From contig NZ_JAGKSD010000019.1 of assembly GCF_017942225.1 (NCBI RefSeq), forward strand, positions 1-46,044: a stretch of 46,044 nt of DNA, given 5' to 3'. This DNA is from Corynebacterium sp. Marseille-P3884 (lineage in GTDB: Bacteria > Actinomycetota > Actinomycetes > Mycobacteriales > Mycobacteriaceae). Numbering within the stretch: the stretch's first letter is position 1; the number at the start of each line of letters is the position of its first letter. A program made the translations under genes and the position numbers. Below the pieces are notes generated by a model. The model ran no database searches, was not told the DNA's origin, and was given only the letters and a program-made list of their open reading frames with translations. Below, piece by piece: positions 1-8,516 of this stretch.

Positions 1-109
1 AATTATAGATTTATTGCGTAGGGGAGTTGTGATCTGGGGGGGTGGGTTTGGGAAAGAAGAAGAAGGAAGAAGAGAGGAGAGGGGGAAGGGAGGGGAGACG
101 GGTGCGAGG
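1..109. other. Low-complexity contig end, probable sequencing artefact
   Basis: The first ~109 bases are G runs and GA-rich purine stretches unlike the balanced GC-rich sequence that follows. In the minus-strand reading frame of tadA they encode a Ser/Pro/Leu/Phe low-complexity tail that is not like a Tad ATPase. The stretch ends in GGGGAGACGG, which resembles a noisy transposase mosaic end (…AGAGACAG). Taken with the clear adapter at the other contig end, I infer a low-quality read end rather than real DNA. Confidence 0.6.
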
Positions 110-1232
110 CCGATCTCGCTGAGGAGCCGTCGCCCGGGCCAGTGTCGGCATCCCACACCACACGCGGGACCACGGGGTTGCCGTCCAGCACGCCGATCTG
201 GTGGACGCGCCGCACCCCGTCGGAGCCACGACGCATCACCACGACGACATCGACGGCGGCGGCTAGCTGCGAGTGCAGCGCCTCACGACCGAGGCCGCCG
301 AGCACCGCGAGCGCTTCCAAGCGTGCGGGAACTTCCTCGATCGAATTCGCGTGGACGGTGCCCGCGCCGCCGTCGTGCCCGGTATTGAGCGCCGCGAGCA
401 GGTCGACGACCTCGGCGCCACGGATCTCCCCCACCACAATCCTGTCGGGGCGCATGCGCAGCGACTGCCGCAGCAGGTCAGCGATGGTGATCTCGCCCGC
501 ACCCTCCGCATTCGCGCCGCGCGAGGTCAGATTCACCACGTGCGGGTGCGCGGGCGTGAGCTCGACGGTGTCCTCGATCGCCACGATGCGCTCGTGCGCC
601 GCGACCTCCGCCAGCATCGCCGCGAGCAGCGTCGTCTTGCCCGTTCCGGTTCCGCCGACAACGAGAAAAGCTTTCCGCTTATCGACGATCCCCTTAAGCA
701 CCCCCGCCCTTTCCCCGTCCACTCCTCCCGAAGCCTGAATCTGGTCCAAAGTGGCTGTCTTATTCCGGAGCACGCGCAACGACATGCAGGTCCCGCAGTT
801 CGCGGTGGGGGAAAGGACGGCGTGGAAACGTAGAACAGTGCCGTCGTCACGCGAAATGTGGCCGTCGGCGAAGGGACGCGCATCGTCGAGACGGCAGCCG
901 CAACTGCTAGCGAGCCGTGTCGCCAAACGCCTGACCTCCGCTTCTCCACTGAGCGTGAGGCTGGCGCGTTCTAGTCCGCGGCCGCGGTCGAAGAAGATGT
1001 CGTCGGGGCCGTTGACGCAGATATCCGTGACCCCGTCTTGGGCCAGCACCTGCTCGAGCGGGCCGATCCCGACCGTCTCATCCCGCAGTGCCCTCATAAT
1101 GTCCAAAACGTCGAGGTCGCTGATCACCACCGCTTCTTCGCGGATCAGTGCCGCGAGCTCCGCCGGGGAATTCTGCGCCGGGTCTTCTGCGAGGCGGCGC
1201 TGCACCTTCATCACGATCGATGCCTTATCCAT
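110..1232 (-). CDS. tadA: TadA/CpaF-type secretion ATPase, 3' end lost at contig edge
   Basis: Hexameric ATPase of the Tad (tight adherence)/type IV pilus-like system, which powers Flp pilus assembly at the cytoplasmic membrane. Visible motifs are a Walker A GGTGTGKT at residues 193-200, an Asp box-like region around 215-225 (IVAIEDTVEL), a Walker B RIVVGEIRG near 264-272 and a His box GTVHANS near 291-297. The N-terminal ~150 residues fit the family's N-domain. It overlaps the upstream ssd-like gene by 8 nt, so both belong to one minus-strand operon. The open frame runs to base 3, but residues after about 366 are low-complexity, so the true C-terminus and stop codon are not in this window. 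Family assignment is firm. A role in pili is known from the family, not shown here. Confidence 0.88.
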
Positions 1233-2283
1233 TGGCGGCCTCCAGCACCTTTTCCGCCGCGGCGGCCAGCGGAGAAGGCAAACGCACTGGCAACCCGTCG
1301 ACTTCGCACGTGCGCACCAGCCGTGGCAGGTGCTTGACTTCCGCGACCACGTCCGCGCCAGCCACCCGCTCGACTTCCTGCGCGCTCAACCCCGACCAGC
1401 CGCGGTGCCGCAGCACCAGCGACACCGGGGTATTCGCCGCACGGCACTCCGCGCTGATCAGCGCCGCTGCCGCAGCTGCCCGCACTTCCCCAGGCACAAT
1501 GACGAAGGTGTGGTCGCACCGGTTCGGAAGCGCGTCCGGTGGCGCGTCCACCACTGTGAGTCCGCCGGCGCCTAGGACCGTGGTCACGCGGTCCACTTCC
1601 GCACGCAGACTCTTCGCGGCTGCGGCAGGCACCGTCGTCCGTGCGCAGGTGAGCACCGCGATCCCGTCCCTGGTTCGGGGTAGCGCCCGGCGGAGCTGCG
1701 CCCGGTCGACGGACCCCTCCCCGATCTCGATCTCACCCCACCGCGCACCGATCTCTTCCTCCACGCCCAGCAGCAGATCGAGCCCGCCGGAATAACGGTG
1801 GGCATCCACCACCACTGGGTCTGCGTCCTGCGATGCCGCCCGGGCTACCGCCGCCGCGAACGTGGACGTTCCAACACCGCCAGCGGCGCCCACGAACGAC
1901 AAGACCGTGCCCGCGCTTGACCGCGACTGGGGTGCTGCTGCCCCGTGCTTTTCATCCTTCGTGGCCAGCGCGAGCCTCCCCAACGCCTTGAGCAGATCGG
2001 CCGCCTGCGCGGGAAGAATGAACGCATTCGAATCAGCGCCGGCATCGGGATCAGTGTCGCCGCGCAGGAGGAAAACACCAGAGCGCGGGGGAAGGGGGTC
2101 GAGGTCGGGGGCGCGGGCGACGTCGATAAGCACGGCGAATGCGCGCGAATAATGGCGCACGAGGTCGTCCGGGCCCCGCGAATCAATGATCGGGCGGCCT
2201 GTCGCTGCCGCGAGGTGCGTGGCTTCAGGGTGCAGCAAAGCGTCATCGACGGCAATGAGAATAGGTGCTGTTTCGCTGGTCAT
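1225..2283 (-). CDS. ssd: Septum-site determining protein Ssd / CpaE-like P-loop protein
   Basis: MinD/ParA-fold protein of the actinobacterial Ssd/CpaE-like family (352 aa from the ATG at 2283; an upstream in-frame ATG at 2310 is possible but adds a non-conserved stretch). An N-terminal receiver-like region (about 1-100) precedes a deviant Walker motif GAAGGVGTST near 132-141. The usual Lys of KGGxGKT is absent, as is often seen in Ssd proteins. In other bacteria CpaE localises the Tad machinery, and mycobacterial Ssd affects septation. It lies directly upstream of and overlaps tadA, a conserved actinobacterial pairing. I infer a Tad localisation or cell-cycle-linked role; the sequence alone cannot separate these. 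Confidence 0.82.
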   Translation of the reverse strand: MTSETAPILIAVDDALLHPEATHLAAATGRPIIDSRGPDDLVRHYSRAFAVLIDVARAPDLDPLPPRSGVFLLRGDTDPDAGADSNAFILPAQAADLLKALGRLALATKDEKHGAAAPQSRSSAGTVLSFVGAAGGVGTSTFAAAVARAASQDADPVVVDAHRYSGGLDLLLGVEEEIGARWGEIEIGEGSVDRAQLRRALPRTRDGIAVLTCARTTVPAAAAKSLRAEVDRVTTVLGAGGLTVVDAPPDALPNRCDHTFVIVPGEVRAAAAAALISAECRAANTPVSLVLRHRGWSGLSAQEVERVAGADVVAEVKHLPRLVRTCEVDGLPVRLPSPLAAAAEKVLEAANG

Positions 2284-2335
2284 GGCTTCACCTTCGCCCA
2301 GCGCACACACCTGCTCAAGGGACAGGCGGCAACCC

Positions 2336-2344
2336 TGTGGATAA
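2336..2344 (-). promoter_or_regulatory. Isolated perfect DnaA-box-like 9-mer
   Basis: TGTGGATAA is the reverse complement of the consensus DnaA box TTATCCACA. It lies in the ~300 bp non-coding gap (2284-2592) between the divergent ssd-like gene and the HAD gene. No second box or AT-rich unwinding region is visible, so it is not an origin. It may titrate DnaA or be chance. The rest of the gap holds a G9-10 run near 2405 and no recognisable gene. Confidence 0.35.
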
Positions 2345-2592
2345 CCCCGGTTTAGCGGGACACGTCACCAAAATACTGTGGAAATAGGGGCGGCCCGCGC
2401 TATCGGGGGGGGGTGCGCGCGGGCCGCCGTTACCCGGCCACAAGGGGGGGTAGGGCCGGGGCCGGCCGCACTGTATATCGGGGCCGTGCGCGGATAATTA
2501 TGGCATACGGGCACAACCAAACACAATGACGACTCGGCGATGATCGAACTATTCTTCGACCGGGCACATGTGCTGGGGCGTAGACTATCCCC

Positions 2593-3432
2593 ATGACAGA
2601 TTCAGGTGCCAAACACCGCGTATCGCCCGGGGCAGATTCCGGGCGCGTCGCGGCGTTTTTCGACCTGGACAAAACGATCATCGCCACCTCGTCCGCATTC
2701 GCATTTGGCCGCGGGTTCTTCGACAACGGCATGATCACGCGCACCGACGCGCTCGAGCTCTTCCTCACAAAAACGTCGTACATGCTCAACGGGCAGTCGA
2801 GCTCCAAGATGGACGCCACGCGCGACCGCCTCGCCGACATGGTCGCCGGGTGGCCCGTCGCCGACGTGCGGCGCGTCGTCGCCGAGACCATGAACACAGT
2901 GGTCACCCCCGCCATCTACAGCGAGGCGCGCGAACTTATCGAATGGCACCGCGACCGTGGCCACGACATCGTCATCCTGTCGGCGTCAGCGTCGCTTCTG
3001 GTGGAGCCCATTGCGCAGGAGCTGGGCATCGACCGGGTTGTCGCCACCGAGATCGAAGTCGTCGACGGCAAACTCACCGGAGAAATCACGCGCTACCTCA
3101 AAGGGGAACAAAAAGCGGAGGCGATGCGGGAGCTCGTCGAAAAGCAAGGCTACGACCTTGCGGCGAGCTACGCGTACTCAGATTCGCTTACCGACGTCCC
3201 CATGCTCTCCCTCGTCGGCCACCCCGTCGCCGTCAACCCTGAACGCGGCTTGAAAAAGCACGCCGCCGAACATGGCTGGGACACACGTGTATTCAAAAAC
3301 CCCGAGCCTCTCTTCGACCCGCCCGGCGCGAAGGAGATCGGCATCGGTGCTGGTGTCGTGGTCACGGTGACCGCCCTGACCGCCTTCGGCATTTGGTTGG
3401 CGCAGCGCGGCCGCGGGGACTCCTCCTCATAA
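2593..3432 (+). CDS. HAD-superfamily IB phosphatase, SerB-like, C-terminal membrane anchor
   Basis: Predicted phosphohydrolase of the HAD subfamily IB (phosphoserine phosphatase-like, 279 aa). Motif I is FFDLDKT, with nucleophile D24 and acid D26. Motif II is the Ser of LSASAS. The motif III Lys lies in GEQKAEAM, and motif IV is YSDSLTDVPML. A hydrophobic helix near residues 247-268 followed by RGRGD suggests a C-terminal tail anchor, as in actinobacterial SerB1-like proteins. Orthologues sit beside ssd in mycobacteria. A TAGACT hexamer at 2581-2586 lies 6 nt before the ATG with no Shine-Dalgarno sequence, so the mRNA is probably leaderless. The substrate cannot be told; serine phosphate or a lipid phosphate are both possible. 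Confidence 0.85.
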   Translation: MTDSGAKHRVSPGADSGRVAAFFDLDKTIIATSSAFAFGRGFFDNGMITRTDALELFLTKTSYMLNGQSSSKMDATRDRLADMVAGWPVADVRRVVAETMNTVVTPAIYSEARELIEWHRDRGHDIVILSASASLLVEPIAQELGIDRVVATEIEVVDGKLTGEITRYLKGEQKAEAMRELVEKQGYDLAASYAYSDSLTDVPMLSLVGHPVAVNPERGLKKHAAEHGWDTRVFKNPEPLFDPPGAKEIGIGAGVVVTVTALTAFGIWLAQRGRGDSSS

Positions 3433-3510
3433 TGTGCTGTGCGTTACTATAAGATCCGGTACAACTGACGATTAAGCTGCGCACCCTGCGCACTGAGGAA
3501 GGTTTCAGAA

Positions 3511-4071
3511 ATGAGCGACAAGGGTCTGTACACCAGCGGGTCGACGAGCTATAAAGCCAAGGTCGATTCCATCCCGCTCCGCGACACAGACGTGACCCAG
3601 CCGGGAAGCGACTCCCTGGGCACCTTGGTGTCCAATGCGACCGAGCAGGTTTCCAGCCTGGTCCGCAGCGAAATCGAACTGGCCAAGACCGAGATCGTCG
3701 GCGAAGCAAAGAAGGCCGCGATCGGCTCCGGCATGCTCGTTGCCGCAGGTGTCGTGGCGGCATTTTCGTCCTTCTTCTTTTTCTTCTTCCTGGCCAAGCT
3801 GATTGCCCTGTGGACGAATGACGCCTGGGGCTTCGGCATCGTCTTTTTGATCATGATCATCACCGCGGGCATCCTCGCCCTGATCGGTGTGAAGCGCTTC
3901 AAGGCCATGAGCAAGCCGGAAAAGACCATCAACTCCGTCAACGAGCTGAAGAACCTCGTCCCGGGCCAGGCACAGAAGAACCTGGAAAAGGACACCTCGG
4001 AGCTCTACACCTCCTACGGCACCGGCTCCACCGTCCCGCGCACCGCGGGCGGATCCACGAAGGTCAACTAA
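3511..4071 (+). CDS. Holin-superfamily III (Holin-X-like) membrane protein
   Basis: Small actinobacterial membrane protein of 186 aa that resembles the 'phage holin family'/Holin-X domain, though it is a chromosomal housekeeping gene and not in a prophage. A hydrophilic N-terminus with an amphipathic helix (about 40-70, TEQVSSLVRSEIELAKTEI) is followed by two transmembrane helices near 71-99 (with a run of six Phe) and 106-126, then a charged tail. A GAGGAAGG ribosome site precedes the ATG. A strong terminator follows 29 nt after the stop. It occupies the Rv3669-like position before the ephE-like gene. The function is unknown; nothing supports lysis. Confidence 0.8.
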   Translation: MSDKGLYTSGSTSYKAKVDSIPLRDTDVTQPGSDSLGTLVSNATEQVSSLVRSEIELAKTEIVGEAKKAAIGSGMLVAAGVVAAFSSFFFFFFLAKLIALWTNDAWGFGIVFLIMIITAGILALIGVKRFKAMSKPEKTINSVNELKNLVPGQAQKNLEKDTSELYTSYGTGSTVPRTAGGSTKVN

Positions 4072-4099
4072 ACGCCGCGCACGACCGCGTGCATGGCAA

Positions 4100-4131
4100 G
4101 CGCCCAGGACAACGCGTCCCGGGCGCTTTTT
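4100..4131 (+). terminator. Intrinsic terminator after the holin-like gene
   Basis: Stem GCGCCCaGGAC / GTCCcGGGCGC with an AACGC-type loop, followed at once by TTTTT. It ends only 9 nt before the ATG of the next gene. A noisy copy of this sequence reappears at the artefactual contig end (45870 onward). Confidence 0.85.
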
Positions 4132-4139
4132 CATGAACC

Positions 4140-5039
4140 ATGAATTCCCAGCCGGTTTCCCCGAAGACGATCGCCCTCGACGGACCGTACGAGCACGTCT
4201 GGCTACACACGCGCGGCATCCGCTTGCATGCGGCGGTAGCAGGTGATCCGCGCGACCCCCTTATCGTGCTCGTTCACGGGACGTTCGGCGCATGGGTGGA
4301 TTTCCGCCGCGTCATCGCACCGCTCGCCGAGCGCGGTTTCCGCGTGGCGGCGATGGACATGCGCGGTTACGGCATGTCGGACAAACCTCCAGCTCGAGCG
4401 GGCGACCCGACGCGCATCGCGGCAGGCGATATCGCGGGGGCGATCACGGCGCTAGGCCACGACCGCGCACACATCGTCGGCCACGACACGGGCGGCGCGA
4501 TCGCCTGGGTGTTCGCGGGCATGTACCCGGAACGCACGGCCAGCCTCGTATCCGTCTCCGCGGCGCACCCGGGCGACATGCGCGCGCATCTGCGTGCCCG
4601 GCCGTGGGAATTGATGTTCATGCTGGTCCGCGTGACTGTGGGGCGTCTGCCGATCGGGGTGCACCACGCCTGCGCCGGACTCCTCCCGCGGGTGTGGCGC
4701 CGCGAATTGACGCTCAACACAGCCCCAGGTTTCGCAGGCACATCCGAATTCGAAGACGCGCTACAGCTGCGTATCCGCGCCGCGCGCATCGACAACGCCC
4801 TGCGCGGCATCGTCCGCAACACGCGCATGCTCACCGCCTCACGCCAAACGCGCACGCTTATCGACGCCCCCACTCTCCTCCTCCACCCCCGCCAGTCCGT
4901 CTGGGCGCGCATCGACACCCGGGCTGCAAAACGCCTGGCAACCCCGCCTACCACCGACACTGTCGCGGGGACGAAAAACGTGCCGCACGTGGAGAACCCA
5001 CAGGGTTTCGTGGCTGCACTCGCCACATTCTTGCCCTAA
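4140..5039 (+). CDS. ephE: Alpha/beta hydrolase, epoxide hydrolase (EphE)-like
   Basis: Alpha/beta-fold hydrolase of 299 aa. The oxyanion-region motif is VLVHGTFGAW (H46-G47). The nucleophile elbow is GHDTGG with Asp116, typical of epoxide hydrolases and dehalogenases rather than Ser esterases. The catalytic His is probably H283 in NVPHVENP. MDMRGYGMSDKP is the usual strand motif. Its place beside marP matches mycobacterial ephE. It overlaps the convergent marP by 4 nt. The start is odd: the only in-frame ATG follows a terminator T-tract by 9 nt, with no ribosome site and no TANNNT element at 6-8 nt, so expression would need read-through or an unrecognised start. Substrate unknown. Confidence 0.82.
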   Translation: MNSQPVSPKTIALDGPYEHVWLHTRGIRLHAAVAGDPRDPLIVLVHGTFGAWVDFRRVIAPLAERGFRVAAMDMRGYGMSDKPPARAGDPTRIAAGDIAGAITALGHDRAHIVGHDTGGAIAWVFAGMYPERTASLVSVSAAHPGDMRAHLRARPWELMFMLVRVTVGRLPIGVHHACAGLLPRVWRRELTLNTAPGFAGTSEFEDALQLRIRAARIDNALRGIVRNTRMLTASRQTRTLIDAPTLLLHPRQSVWARIDTRAAKRLATPPTTDTVAGTKNVPHVENPQGFVAALATFLP

Positions 5040-6220
5040 GACACACACGCCTGCGTATCGACGGGCTCCGTCAGCCCCTCATACTCCCCCACGACCAGCT
5101 CCATCTGGCGGACCGTGAGCGCATATCCCGTCTCATGGCCGTCGACGGCCGTGCCGAACACCACGCCGAGGACCTCCCCCGCCGGAGAAAGCAGCGGCCC
5201 GCCCGAATTACCTTGGCGGATGCTGCCGCGCAGCGTGAACGCCTCACGCTCGGTGCGGCCTGTCGCGTAGATATTCGGCCCCGAAATATTGAGCCGCTCG
5301 CGCACGCGCACCGGCGAAACCGTGAACGGGCCATTGCCGGGAAAGCCCATGACCATCGCGTCGTCGCCGCTTTTCGCTGTGCCCGGCGACGACCGCAGTG
5401 GCTCGAGCCCCAGGTCAGGAACGTGCAGCACCGCGATGTCCACCTCTGGGTCGTACAGGACCACTGTCGCGCGCTTGAGCCCCAGCACCGTGTCCAACTC
5501 CACGGTCTCGGTGCCGGCGACGACGTGCGCGTTCGTCACCACATAATCCGGCGCCGACACGAATCCCGACCCCGACAACCTGCGCCGGCAGCTCTCCGCA
5601 TCCCCCACCACGTGCACGATGCTGGAGCGCACCTCCTCCACGACGCCCTCGTCGATGCTCGCAGGGTCCGGAGCCTCCACCTCCGCGCCGCCTCCGTGGA
5701 AGGGAGAAACCAAGGGGGGAAGGCCGGTGACGTCGATAAGCCGTGCAATGTGCTCCGGCGCCTTATTACCCCACTCGGGCACAACGCTGTCGATCGCGCC
5801 GAGGATGCGCGAACCTCGGACCGCGCTACCCAGCGGCCCGCCGACGTTCGCCGCGACAGGAACCGCCACGACCCACGCCACCACGACCGCCATGATGAGC
5901 TGCAACAGCGCCCCCAGAGCCGAATCCCACGCCTGCGTCGACTTCGAGCGCAACCTGTCGCGCAGCGCCGCGCCCACCGTCGCGCCGACAATATTGCCGA
6001 CGCCAACGAACGTGACGACCGTGGCGAGAAGGAGCAGCACGCGCATGCTCGCCACATCAGACACGCGCACCAACAGGCCTGCCGCCCCCAGGCCCACCAC
6101 GAGCCCCGCCACAACGCCGAGAACCGCGAACGCCGACGAAAACGCCCCCTGCCGCAGACCGCCCGCGAGCGCCGCGCCAAAGAGCACAACGAGCACGAGG
6201 TCGACGATGAGAGCGGTCAT
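5036..6220 (-). CDS. marP: MarP-type membrane serine protease (CvpA-like TM domain + trypsin-like domain)
   Basis: Periplasm-facing serine protease of 394 aa, the orthologue of mycobacterial acid-resistance protease Rv3671c. Residues 1-125 form about four transmembrane helices of the CvpA (colicin V production) type. The protease domain shows H232 (TNAHVVAG), D261 (VDIAVL) and S339 (GNSGGPL). Cys211 and Cys393 are placed like the regulatory disulfide known in M. tuberculosis MarP. A TAGGGT at 6229-6234 lies 8 nt before the ATG, which suggests a leaderless transcript. In mycobacteria it supports acid and oxidative stress survival by processing cell-wall hydrolases; I infer a similar role. It is convergent with ephE. 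Confidence 0.92.
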   Translation of the reverse strand: MTALIVDLVLVVLFGAALAGGLRQGAFSSAFAVLGVVAGLVVGLGAAGLLVRVSDVASMRVLLLLATVVTFVGVGNIVGATVGAALRDRLRSKSTQAWDSALGALLQLIMAVVVAWVVAVPVAANVGGPLGSAVRGSRILGAIDSVVPEWGNKAPEHIARLIDVTGLPPLVSPFHGGGAEVEAPDPASIDEGVVEEVRSSIVHVVGDAESCRRRLSGSGFVSAPDYVVTNAHVVAGTETVELDTVLGLKRATVVLYDPEVDIAVLHVPDLGLEPLRSSPGTAKSGDDAMVMGFPGNGPFTVSPVRVRERLNISGPNIYATGRTEREAFTLRGSIRQGNSGGPLLSPAGEVLGVVFGTAVDGHETGYALTVRQMELVVGEYEGLTEPVDTQACVS

Positions 6221-6247
6221 GGGGAGCCACCCTACGCGCCGGGCGCG

Positions 6248-6934
6248 CTAAAACCCATGTCCCTCGCCGTTGCGCGACGCACGCAGCGCCTTCCGCAGAT
6301 CCACGGCGTCCTTGTGCTCCCAGGGCTCTTCCCAGCCCGCTTCGCGGATCATCACTGCGAGCAGCGACGCCGTGAACCCCCACACGACGTAGCCGCCCAC
6401 GTCGAAAGCGGGCCCCGACCAGCCCAGTCGCGCGACGCGGAAGCGGTTGTCCGGGTCGATCAGCTGCTCTAGGTCCACGAAGAAGACGTCATCATTTTCC
6501 TCGGGGCTGGCGCACCACACGTCGCCTGGGTCCTCCGCATACGCGAGCACCGGATTCACCGGGTGGCCCGACGGGCCGACGGCGATGGATTCGAGCACGG
6601 CCAGCGTCTCCACGCGCGACGGTTCCAGGCCCGTTTCCTCGTGCGCTTCACGCAGCGCGGCATCGACGGGGCCTGCGTCGTCCGGTTCCAGGCGTCCGCC
6701 GGGAAAGGCCATTTGGCCCGAGTGATTTCGCAGCGTCGGGGTGCGGTGCGTCAGCAGAATCCGTGCGTCTTGCGGCAGCTCCCGCGCCTGCGCGTCGCCC
6801 GTGAAACACATCAGCACCGCCGACCGGCGCGGTTTCCGCGACGCCAGTCGCATGTGCCCCTGCATCTTGTTCACCAGCTTCGCGTTGCCCGGCGCCGACA
6901 GCACGCCAGCCAGCCCATCCAGCCACTGCGCCAT
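6248..6934 (-). CDS. NUDIX hydrolase, CoA pyrophosphatase-like
   Basis: NUDIX-family pyrophosphohydrolase of 228 aa. The NUDIX box runs from GGRLEPDD through AALREAHEETGL (about residues 79-101), with the catalytic REAHEETG helix intact. The preceding LRNHSGQMAFPGG is the signature of the CoA pyrophosphatase (NudL-type) subgroup. It sits between the thioredoxin-like gene (0 nt gap) and marP (27 nt gap) in one minus-strand operon, as in mycobacteria (Rv3672c). The substrate is inferred from the subgroup motif: CoA or acyl-CoA, cleaved to phosphopantetheine and 3',5'-ADP. Confidence 0.85.
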   Translation of the reverse strand: MAQWLDGLAGVLSAPGNAKLVNKMQGHMRLASRKPRRSAVLMCFTGDAQARELPQDARILLTHRTPTLRNHSGQMAFPGGRLEPDDAGPVDAALREAHEETGLEPSRVETLAVLESIAVGPSGHPVNPVLAYAEDPGDVWCASPEENDDVFFVDLEQLIDPDNRFRVARLGWSGPAFDVGGYVVWGFTASLLAVMIREAGWEEPWEHKDAVDLRKALRASRNGEGHGF

Positions 6935-7483
6935 CTACAGCACCTCCTCGACAGCTTCCGCAATTTCGCTTGACGACGACAAAGCCCTCCCCACGACCCC
7001 CACCTTCTCCTCTCCCCGGAAGACGACTGTCACCGGAACGACCCCCGGCAACCCCAACTGCCCCGCGAAAGCACTCTCACTGTCCTGGTAGCTCGGCAGG
7101 TCGATACCGAGATCGTTCAGCAGCGCTGCCCCGTTCGCCGCATTCGTGTCCGCATGCACCCCCACCACCGTGTATTCCGGGTGCTCCTTCGCGAATTCCT
7201 CGAGTGCCGGCAGCTCTTCCCTGCACGGCTCGCACCACCACGCCCACACATTCGCGACCGTGATCTCCTGTGCGGTGTCCCCGCTGTCCCCTCCCCCGAG
7301 ACACGGCAGATCTACCGAGCCGACGCTCCCGCCTGGGCAGTCCGGGCGAGCCGGAATCTCTTGTTCTCCCACGGCCTCTTCCGCCGGCTCGTCCGCAGGT
7401 CGCAACAACGACACCACTGCCACCACCACGAGTGCCGTCACTGCCGCCAGCACCACAACGCTCAGCCAGACCTGCTTTTTCAC
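6935..7483 (-). CDS. Membrane-anchored TlpA/thioredoxin-fold protein
   Basis: Exported thioredoxin-like disulfide oxidoreductase of 182 aa. An N-terminal signal anchor (KKQVWL followed by ~20 hydrophobic residues) precedes a thioredoxin fold with the active site WCEPC (Cys84, Cys87). Two extra Cys (about 49 and 61) could form a structural disulfide. I chose the GTG at 7483 because it overlaps the nth stop (GTGA) and opens directly into the signal anchor; the longer frame to 7558 only adds residues overlapping nth. It is the orthologue of Rv3673c in the conserved nth-trx-nudix-marP operon. It probably reduces or oxidises extracytoplasmic disulfides. Confidence 0.85.
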   Translation of the reverse strand: MKKQVWLSVVVLAAVTALVVVAVVSLLRPADEPAEEAVGEQEIPARPDCPGGSVGSVDLPCLGGGDSGDTAQEITVANVWAWWCEPCREELPALEEFAKEHPEYTVVGVHADTNAANGAALLNDLGIDLPSYQDSESAFAGQLGLPGVVPVTVVFRGEEKVGVVGRALSSSSEIAEAVEEVL

Positions 7484-8280
7484 TCGCGGCTCTCCCCCAC
7501 CATCGAGAGGATGTGGTCGCGCTCTGTGCCCGTCTCCAGCTTCTCCGCCTCGGTCCACTCGATCGGTCCCGCCTGGCCGAACGACGGACAGTCATACGCC
7601 AACGGGCACGCCCCGCACGCAGCCTTCCGCGCATGGCACACCCGGCGACCGCAGAAAATGATCCGGTGCGAGAACATCGTCCACTCCCGCTTCTCAATCA
7701 TCTCCCCGATCGCCTTCTCAATCGCCACCGGATCCTTCTCGTCCGTCAGCCCCAACCGGTGCACCAACCGCTGAAAGTGCGTGTCCACCGTCAAGCCCGG
7801 CAACCCGAACGCATTGCCCCGCACCACGTGTGCCGTCTTCCGGCCCACACCAGGCAATTTCACAAGGTCCTCGATCGCCACTGGCACCTCGCCGCCGAAC
7901 TCGGCCACCAGCTTCTCCCCGATCCCCTTTAAATGCCCCGCCTTCGCACGGTAAAACCCGACCGGCTTAATGATGCTCTCCAGTTCGGCGGGGTCAGCCG
8001 CGGCGTAGGCCGCGGCCGTCGTAAAGCGTGCAAAAAGCTCGGGCGTGACACTGTTGACCCGCACATCCGTCGTCTGCGCACTCAACATCGTCGCCATAAG
8101 CAACTCGAGCGGCGTCGAAAAATCCAGCTCAGCATGCGCATCCGGGAACATGGCCGCTAACGTCCGATTGATCCTCCGCGCGCGACGCGTACGCCCCAAG
8201 TCCGTCTCCGCACCCTTTGCCGCCGGATGCGAACCCGGCCGACGAAACCGCTGCGGCGTCCTCGAAGCAGAAGCAGACAT
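7480..8280 (-). CDS. nth: Endonuclease III (DNA glycosylase/AP lyase)
   Basis: Base-excision repair enzyme of 266 aa that removes oxidised pyrimidines and cleaves AP sites. The helix-hairpin-helix motif [12 protein letters not shown] contains the catalytic Lys, and the catalytic Asp lies in TVDTHFQRL. The C-terminal 4Fe-4S cluster loop has spacing C-x6-C-x2-C-x5-C (starting CHARKAAC). The N-terminal ~35 residues are a basic extension common in actinobacteria. The ATG at 8280 is preferred over the longer frame to 8538, which runs through the neighbouring promoter and small gene. First gene of the nth-trx-nudix-marP operon and divergent from the glxR region. Confidence 0.93.
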   Translation of the reverse strand: MSASASRTPQRFRRPGSHPAAKGAETDLGRTRRARRINRTLAAMFPDAHAELDFSTPLELLMATMLSAQTTDVRVNSVTPELFARFTTAAAYAAADPAELESIIKPVGFYRAKAGHLKGIGEKLVAEFGGEVPVAIEDLVKLPGVGRKTAHVVRGNAFGLPGLTVDTHFQRLVHRLGLTDEKDPVAIEKAIGEMIEKREWTMFSHRIIFCGRRVCHARKAACGACPLAYDCPSFGQAGPIEWTEAEKLETGTERDHILSMVGESRE

Positions 8281-8303
8281 GGCGTTCACTATACTGGGCA
8301 CAT

Positions 8304-8405
8304 ATGTTGAGCACTCTCCTCGCGCTACTCGCACCCGCATTCCTCGCCGTCTTCCTCGTCGGCATGGAACGCCTCGAAATCGCCGTCGTCCACACCGACG
8401 CCTAA
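8304..8405 (+). CDS. Tiny single-pass membrane protein (Rv3675 position)
   Basis: A 33-residue protein starting [13 protein letters not shown], with one hydrophobic helix (about 3-20) and a short polar tail ending HTDA. TATACT at 8290-8295 lies 8 nt before the ATG, a textbook leaderless promoter, and there is no ribosome site. It sits between divergent nth and glxR, where a small membrane protein is also found in mycobacteria. Function unknown. The promoter placement and conserved position are the reasons to call it. Confidence 0.6.
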   Translation: MLSTLLALLAPAFLAVFLVGMERLEIAVVHTDA

Positions 8406-8516
8406 CAACGCCGAACAGCGCACAGCAAGATGCTAGGGTGGACCATTGTGACATGGACCGCGAGCTGAGATTCCGGTGACCAACTCCACACGGACCAAAA
8501 ATTACAAGGAGCTTCG

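Noticed and set aside
2336..2344. Replication origin suggested by a perfect DnaA box
   Set aside because: Only one box, no cluster, no AT-rich region and no dnaA/dnaN nearby.
3511..4071. Prophage holin
   Set aside because: No phage genes nearby; the gene is in a conserved actinobacterial chromosomal block.
4292..6472. 726-codon plus-strand frame over ephE, marP and the NUDIX gene
   Set aside because: Low-complexity Arg/His/Ala translation that crosses three well-supported genes.
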